Assembly: GCA_038116745.1 (NCBI GenBank)
Contig: JAYODW010000032.1
Coordinates: 1-62,381, forward strand
Reading direction: 5' to 3'
Source of the DNA: JAYODW01 sp038116745
Lineage (GTDB): Bacteria > Pseudomonadota > Gammaproteobacteria > Ga0077536
Length of the DNA stretch: 62,381 bases
A model generated the notes under the pieces. It was not told the origin of the DNA and made no database searches. It worked only from the letters and a program-made list of their open reading frames with translations. Positions 57,905 to 62,381 of this stretch are shown piece after piece. The position numbers and the translations under genes were made by a program. Numbering within the stretch: position 1 is the stretch's first letter; each line of letters starts with the position of its first letter.

Positions 57905-59539
57905 ATGGCCGCGACGCAGATTGATACCCATCCGACTCCCGACCTCGTGCCGCACTACGACGCCGTCGTCATCGGGGCCGGCATGTCCGGGCTCTATCTC
58001 ATCGTCAGACTGCGCGAGCTGGGCCTGAGCGTGCGCGCCTTTGAGGCCGGCAGCGGCGTCGGCGGCACCTGGTACTGGAACCGTTACCCGGGATGCCGCT
58101 TCGACTCTGAATCCTGGGCTTACGGTTACTCCTGGTCCCAGGAAGTGCTGCAGGAATGGAACTGGAGCGAACATTTCGCGCCGCAGCCGGAAACCGAGCG
58201 CTATCTGAACTACGTCGCGGACAAATTCGACCTGCGCCGGGATATCGAGTTCTCCAGCCGCATCCGAAGCGCCCACTATGACGCCGACGCCAACCGCTGG
58301 GCGGTCGAAACGGAGCACGGTCAGCGCGTGACCGCGCATTACCTGATCACCGCGGTCGGCGTTCTGTCAAAACCCTACATCCCCGATTTTCCCGGCCGCG
58401 ACGGCTTCAAGGGCCTGAGTCTGCAAACCTCGCACTGGCCGAAAGAACCGCTTGACCTCAGCAACAAGCGGGTCTCGGTCGTCGGCAGCGGCGCTACCGC
58501 GGTACAGCTCATCACGGAGGTCGGCAAAAACGTCGGTCACATGACGGTATTTCAGCGCACGCCGAACTACTGCCTGCCGCTGCGCAACTCGCCCATCAGC
58601 GATGAGGAAATGGCGCGGATCAAAACCGAATACCCGGAGATTTTCCGCAAGTGCCGCGAGTCCTTCGGTGCGTTTGTCTACAACTTCGACATGCGTTCCG
58701 CCTTCGACGTTGATGACGCGGAGCGCCGGCGGATCTACGAAGAGATGTACGCCGAGCCCGGCTTCCGCATCTGGCTCGGCAATTTCTTCGACATCCTGAC
58801 GGACAAACGCGCGAACGACACCATGGCGGAATTTGTGCGCGAGAAGATCCGAGAACGGATCGAGGACCCGGCGGTAGCCGACAAGCTGGTGCCGACCAAC
58901 CACCCCTTCGGCACCAAACGCGTACCGCTCGAAAGCGGGTACTACGAGACCTTCAACCAGGACAATGTCGAACTCATCGACATCAATATCGATCCGATTG
59001 AATGCATCACCGAAAGCGGCATGCGCACGCGCGAGCGGACCTTCGAGTTCGATGTGATCATCTTCGCGACGGGCTTCGACGCCGTCACCGGCTCACTGGT
59101 CGACATGGATATCCGCGGGCGGGACGGTCAGGCGCTGGCGGACAAATGGGCCGACGGACCGAGAACCTACCTTGGGATGAGCGTCAGCGGTTTTCCTAAC
59201 CTGTTCATCACCGTCGGCCCGCAGAATGCGGCGAGCTTCTGCAACGTGCCGCGCTGTCTGGAGCAGAACGTGGAATGGGTCACCGACTGCATCCGTCATC
59301 TGGAGGCGGGCGGCAAGACGCGCATTGAAGCCGAGGCCGGCGCGGAGGAATCGTGGAACGACCACTGCGGTCAGCTGATTGCCGAAACCCTGCTGCCGCA
59401 GACGGACTCCTGGTTCATGGGCGCGAATATCCCGGGCAAGAAACGTGTGTTCCTCAACTACGCCGGCGGCGCAGTCGAATTCCGCCAGCAGTGCGATGCC
59501 GTCACGCAGTCCGGCTACAAAGGCTTCACCATCAGCTGA
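57905..59539 (+). CDS. Baeyer-Villiger-type flavin monooxygenase, copy 2
   Basis: The 544-residue protein has GAGMSGLY, GGTWYWNRYPGCRFDSES and GSGATAVQ (NADPH domain). The segment corresponding to the Baeyer-Villiger fingerprint is FKGLSLQTSHWP (168-179), so the central His is Gln174 here. Other marks of the class are retained (NHPFGTKR, ETFNQDNVELIDI). The 9060-10664 product keeps the His. AGGAG lies 7 bases before the ATG; the small EthD-like gene follows 17 bp downstream. Whether it still performs Baeyer-Villiger oxidation or simple N/S-oxygenation is open. Confidence 0.9.
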   Translation: MAATQIDTHPTPDLVPHYDAVVIGAGMSGLYLIVRLRELGLSVRAFEAGSGVGGTWYWNRYPGCRFDSESWAYGYSWSQEVLQEWNWSEHFAPQPETERYLNYVADKFDLRRDIEFSSRIRSAHYDADANRWAVETEHGQRVTAHYLITAVGVLSKPYIPDFPGRDGFKGLSLQTSHWPKEPLDLSNKRVSVVGSGATAVQLITEVGKNVGHMTVFQRTPNYCLPLRNSPISDEEMARIKTEYPEIFRKCRESFGAFVYNFDMRSAFDVDDAERRRIYEEMYAEPGFRIWLGNFFDILTDKRANDTMAEFVREKIRERIEDPAVADKLVPTNHPFGTKRVPLESGYYETFNQDNVELIDINIDPIECITESGMRTRERTFEFDVIIFATGFDAVTGSLVDMDIRGRDGQALADKWADGPRTYLGMSVSGFPNLFITVGPQNAASFCNVPRCLEQNVEWVTDCIRHLEAGGKTRIEAEAGAEESWNDHCGQLIAETLLPQTDSWFMGANIPGKKRVFLNYAGGAVEFRQQCDAVTQSGYKGFTIS

Positions 59540-59556
59540 CAGGAAACAGGTACATC

Positions 59557-59880
59557 ATGAAACACATTGTCGCCGTCCTGACCGAGCCCACACCCGGGCG
59601 CGAAGACGAGTTCAACGATTACTACGAAAACGTGCACCTCGAGGAGGTGCTGAGTTCAGCCGGCTGGGCGAGCGCGCAGCGCTTCAAACTTGTCGACGAG
59701 CAGGGCGCACCCTGTCCGAACCCTTATCTGGCGCTGTATGAGGTTGAAGCTGAAGATTCAAAAGAGGTCCTGCGCAACCTCAACGCCACCCGGGATCAGC
59801 GCGTGCAGAGCGACGCACTGAATCGCCGCACTGCCGGCGTCTGGGTTTTTGCTCCGACCGGGCCGAAGCACGAGGGCTAG
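59557..59880 (+). CDS. Small EthD/Dabb-like ferredoxin-fold protein
   Basis: The 107-residue protein reads MKHIVAVLTEPTPGREDEFNDYYENVHLEEVL, resembling EthD/Dabb proteins, where an NxYxxxH-type helix (here YYENVH) follows the first strand. Such small alpha-beta barrels take part in catabolic pathways (ETBE degradation, polyketide and alkane metabolism) with unclear roles. It is 17 bp downstream of the Baeyer-Villiger gene and likely cotranscribed; its end is 17 bp from the convergent CoA-transferase stop. The ATG has a GGAAAC ribosome-like region. Confidence 0.75.
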   Translation: MKHIVAVLTEPTPGREDEFNDYYENVHLEEVLSSAGWASAQRFKLVDEQGAPCPNPYLALYEVEAEDSKEVLRNLNATRDQRVQSDALNRRTAGVWVFAPTGPKHEG

Positions 59881-59897
59881 TCACTGCACGCCGCCGG

Positions 59898-61103
59898 TCA
59901 CACCACGCCGGCACTGCGCAGGGCCTCGATCTCTGCCGGAGAACGCCCGAGCTCGGCCAGGATCGCATCCGTATCGGCGCCGGACACAGGTGGTGCGGTG
60001 CGCACCTGCCCGGGCGTGGCGGAGAGCTTGATCGGGATCCCCGGCTGCACCGCGTTGCCAAGTCGCGGATCCTCGACCGGCAGCACCATCTGTCGATGGC
60101 GCAGCTGGGGATCGGCCAGCGCCTCGCCGAGCTCATTGACCTCACCCACGCAGACATCGTGCTGCTCGAAGTGCGCAACCCACTCTGCCAGCGTGCGGGT
60201 GCGCATGACCGCAGCGACCGCGTCACGTACCGCAAGCTGCGCCGGGGTCGCACGACGCTGAAAGTCATCACGCTCCATGCGCCCGGCCTTGAGCTCGGGC
60301 CGCTCTATCGCGTCGCAGAAGCGATCCCACAGCCAGGGTTCCATACAGCCGACTGACAGCCAGCGCGCGTCTGCCGTCTGGTAGACGCTGTAGAAAGCGT
60401 GCTCGCCGGCGAACACATTGTGCCCGCGAGCGGGCTCCGGGCCACCGATAAAGAAATTCCGGATGCCGGGTACCGCAGCAAGCAGGGCAAACGAGGTATC
60501 CAGGTAGGAAACGTCGACGTGCTGCCCGCGTCCGGTGCTCTGACGCGCCAGCAGGGCAAGCAAAACGCCGATCACACCGTGCAGGGTGGCGCCGCCGTAG
60601 TCGCCGATGATGTTGAGCGGAATCGGCGGCGGCCGGTCGCGCTCGCCGATCTGATTGAGCGCTCCGGCGATCGCGAGGTAGTTGAGATCATGACCGGCAC
60701 GGTCACGATACGGTCCGTCCTGCCCGAAACCGCTGAGCGAGCAGTAGACCAGTCGGGGATTCAGCGCCGACAGGGTCGCGTAATCCGCCCCCAGACGCGC
60801 CGTCACGCCGGGACGGAAGCCTTCCACCAGCACATCAGCCTCTGTCGCCAGTGCCTGCAGGATGGCCTGCGCCTCGGGCTGCTTCAGATCCAAGGTCAGG
60901 CTGCGCTTGTTGCGGTTGGTGAACTCTGACAGCACCCAGGGGTCGTTCTGATCGGTTGTGTCGCGCTTCTCGCCGCCAGCGCGCGACGGCGTTTCGATGC
61001 GAATGACCTCGGCACCCATGTCGCCGAGCATCATGGTGCAGTAGGAACCCGGTGCCACGCGGTTCAGTTCAATCACCCGGACCCCGTCCAAAGGCATGCT
61101 CAT
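59898..61103 (-). CDS. Family III CoA-transferase (CaiB/BaiF), copy 2
   Basis: The 401-residue protein has VRVIELNRVAPGSYCTMMLGDMGAEVIRIE, RNKRSLTLDLKQPEAQ, DVLVEGFRPGVTARLG and YCSLSGFGQDGPY. The loop PLNIIGDYGGATLHGVIG is the AMACR-like N..GDxGG pattern with the catalytic Asp, so racemase as well as CoA-transferase activity is possible. AGGAG lies 9 bases before the ATG. It is 124 bp downstream of copy 3 on the same strand. Confidence 0.9.
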   Translation of the reverse strand: MSMPLDGVRVIELNRVAPGSYCTMMLGDMGAEVIRIETPSRAGGEKRDTTDQNDPWVLSEFTNRNKRSLTLDLKQPEAQAILQALATEADVLVEGFRPGVTARLGADYATLSALNPRLVYCSLSGFGQDGPYRDRAGHDLNYLAIAGALNQIGERDRPPPIPLNIIGDYGGATLHGVIGVLLALLARQSTGRGQHVDVSYLDTSFALLAAVPGIRNFFIGGPEPARGHNVFAGEHAFYSVYQTADARWLSVGCMEPWLWDRFCDAIERPELKAGRMERDDFQRRATPAQLAVRDAVAAVMRTRTLAEWVAHFEQHDVCVGEVNELGEALADPQLRHRQMVLPVEDPRLGNAVQPGIPIKLSATPGQVRTAPPVSGADTDAILAELGRSPAEIEALRSAGVV

Positions 61104-61227
61104 GTTGTTCTTCTCCTGTCGGTTCTGAGACTCGTTTCACTGCCGGGCGCCGGGCACGAAGCCCCCCGGCAGCTTAAATCAGGCGCAGACGGCTGGTCAG
61201 CGCCGCGGCAGGGCATTAACAGCCGTC

Positions 61228-62370
61228 TCAACCGATGGCACCCGCTTTGTGCAACGCCGCGCGCTGCTGAGCGTCGATGCCCCAGTCCTCCAGGGCTGAG
61301 TCGGTGTGCTCGCCCGGGCGCGGCGCTCCCCGCTGGATCTCGGCCGCTGTGCGGCTGAAGCGTGGTGCCGGGGCGGGCTGTACTACGCCATCAAACTCCA
61401 CGAAGGTTTCCCTGGCCTTGATGTGCGGGTGCTCCGGCGCTTCGCGCATCGACAGTACCGGCGCGAAGCACACCTCCTCACCCTCCATCAGCGCACACCA
61501 TTCGTCCCGGGTGCGGGTCCTGAATACGGCAGCGAACTTCTCCCGCATCGCCGGCCATTGCGCGCGGTCTTCCTGCGCCGGCAGGCCGGCATCAGCCAGA
61601 CCCAGCAGCTCCAGCGTACGGCGATAGAACTTGGGCTCGTTGGAGCCGAGCGCGATGTGCTTCCCGTCGCGGGTTTCATAGACGTTGTAGTACGGCGCCC
61701 CGGAGTCGAGCCGGTTGCTGCCCCGCTCATCGCGCCATAGCCCGCCTGCGAGCATGCCGTACATGAGCGACATCAGGGAGGCGGCCCCGTCCACCATCGC
61801 CGCATCGACCACCTGCCCCTTGCCGCTGGTGCGTGCTTCGAGCAGCGCGCTGACGATACCGAGCGCGAGATACAGCGCGCCGCCCCCGAAGTCGCCGGTC
61901 AGATTGAGCGGCGGCACCGGGGGACCGCCCGGCGAGCCGATGGCGTGCAGCACCCCGGTGAGTGCGATGTAGTTGATGTCGTGTCCGGGGGCGAGCGCAA
62001 GCGGCCCGTCCTGCCCCCAGCCGGTCATGCGGCCATAGACCAGCCGAGGATTACTGGCGAGGCATTGCTCGGGTCCGATGCCCAGGCGCTCTGCCACGCC
62101 CGGGCGGAAACCCTCGATCACACCGTCCGCCGCGCCGATGAGCTGATGCAGGGCGGCAATTGCCTCTGGCTTTTTAAGATCCATCGCGACCGAGCGCATG
62201 CCCCGATGCAGCAGCATGAATTTCGGGTCCATGGCCAGCACCCCCTCGTTGGCCACGATACGGTCGATGCGGATCACATCGGCGCCCAGGTCGGCCAGCA
62301 GCGCGGCGGTAAAAGGCCCGGGCCCGATGCCGCCGAATTCGATGATTCTGATCCCTTTGAGGGGTCCCAT
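61228..62370 (-). CDS. Family III CoA-transferase / alpha-methylacyl-CoA racemase-like, copy 3
   Basis: The 380-residue protein has IRIIEFGGIGPGPFTAALLADLGADVIRID, MRSVAMDLKKPEAI, GVIEGFRPGVAERLG and GRMTGWGQDGPLA. It then has the racemase-type PPLNLTGDFGGGALYLALG, which carries the catalytic Asp of alpha-methylacyl-CoA racemases. The His partner position is GHDINYIALTGVL. It may epimerise branched acyl-CoA intermediates, which would fit steroid or isoprenoid side-chain degradation. AGGAG lies 6 bases before the ATG, at the right edge of the window. Confidence 0.92.
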   Translation of the reverse strand: MGPLKGIRIIEFGGIGPGPFTAALLADLGADVIRIDRIVANEGVLAMDPKFMLLHRGMRSVAMDLKKPEAIAALHQLIGAADGVIEGFRPGVAERLGIGPEQCLASNPRLVYGRMTGWGQDGPLALAPGHDINYIALTGVLHAIGSPGGPPVPPLNLTGDFGGGALYLALGIVSALLEARTSGKGQVVDAAMVDGAASLMSLMYGMLAGGLWRDERGSNRLDSGAPYYNVYETRDGKHIALGSNEPKFYRRTLELLGLADAGLPAQEDRAQWPAMREKFAAVFRTRTRDEWCALMEGEEVCFAPVLSMREAPEHPHIKARETFVEFDGVVQPAPAPRFSRTAAEIQRGAPRPGEHTDSALEDWGIDAQQRAALHKAGAIG

Positions 62371-62381
62371 GGCGTACTCCT

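Noticed and set aside
1..62381. CRISPR arrays, rRNA and tRNA genes
   Set aside because: I saw no regularly spaced repeats, no rRNA signatures and no tRNA T-loop/acceptor patterns on either strand; a dedicated scan would be needed to exclude a degenerate tRNA near 1040-1370.

Overview
The window is GC-rich bacterial chromosome, most likely from a gammaproteobacterium. The evidence is Gram-negative machinery (a TonB-dependent receptor, an autotransporter barrel, Tat signals), an AmmeMemoRadiSam set, and many lipid/aromatic-type catabolic enzymes (Baeyer-Villiger monooxygenases, P450s, luciferase-like oxidoreductases, family III CoA-transferases). The taxonomic call is inference; there is no rRNA, and no tRNA was seen.

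Layout. 1-1260 is visibly AT-richer and carries the edge of an integrated element: a P4-type tyrosine recombinase running off the left end, short repeats, a terminator and a dyad at the compositional boundary. 1371-8958 is mixed housekeeping and metabolism (HExxH SprA-like protein, Tat protein, SDR, CDP-alcohol phosphatidyltransferase, membrane protein, M20 peptidase, benzoylformate decarboxylase). 9060-14576 holds a Baeyer-Villiger monooxygenase converging on a complete thiamine-salvage operon: TPP riboswitch, outer-membrane receptor, small thiamine-binding protein, PnuC-type permease, kinase. 14656-20288 holds a P450, a SixA-like phosphatase, a CmcJ/NvfI-type oxygenase, an AraC regulator and a two-subunit CoA transferase. 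20440-24523 is a large surface autotransporter with what looks like a second C-terminal barrel, plus a FecR-domain protein.

24663-29796 is an oxidative catabolic cluster (LLM oxidoreductase, FAD monooxygenase, VOC dioxygenase-like, PhyH dioxygenase, nitroreductase). 29879-33914 is the AmmeMemoRadiSam trio (radical SAM enzyme, Memo, AMMECR1) with a serine hydrolase in the middle. 34183-40265 is a LysR-controlled hydantoinase/oxoprolinase B-A pair with a saccharopine-dehydrogenase-like partner. 40446-46829 contains the most notable locus: CoA transferase, a protein I do not recognise that ends in CxxC, a UGSC-family selenoprotein with an in-frame UGA and a good bacterial SECIS hairpin, and an EamA transporter. 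It is followed by a second LLM oxidoreductase and a GST.

47649-62370 continues with MaoC hydratase, serine hydrolase, P450, an Nramp relative lacking the metal-binding DPGN motif, a CheZ-like orphan, FAD monooxygenase, PQQ dehydrogenase with fused cytochrome c, epoxide hydrolase, a second Baeyer-Villiger monooxygenase and two CoA-transferases. Many catabolic families occur two or three times (LLM, BVMO, P450, FAD monooxygenase, serine hydrolase, CaiB/BaiF), which suggests oxidative attack on hydrophobic or cyclic substrates; the actual substrates cannot be read from the sequence.
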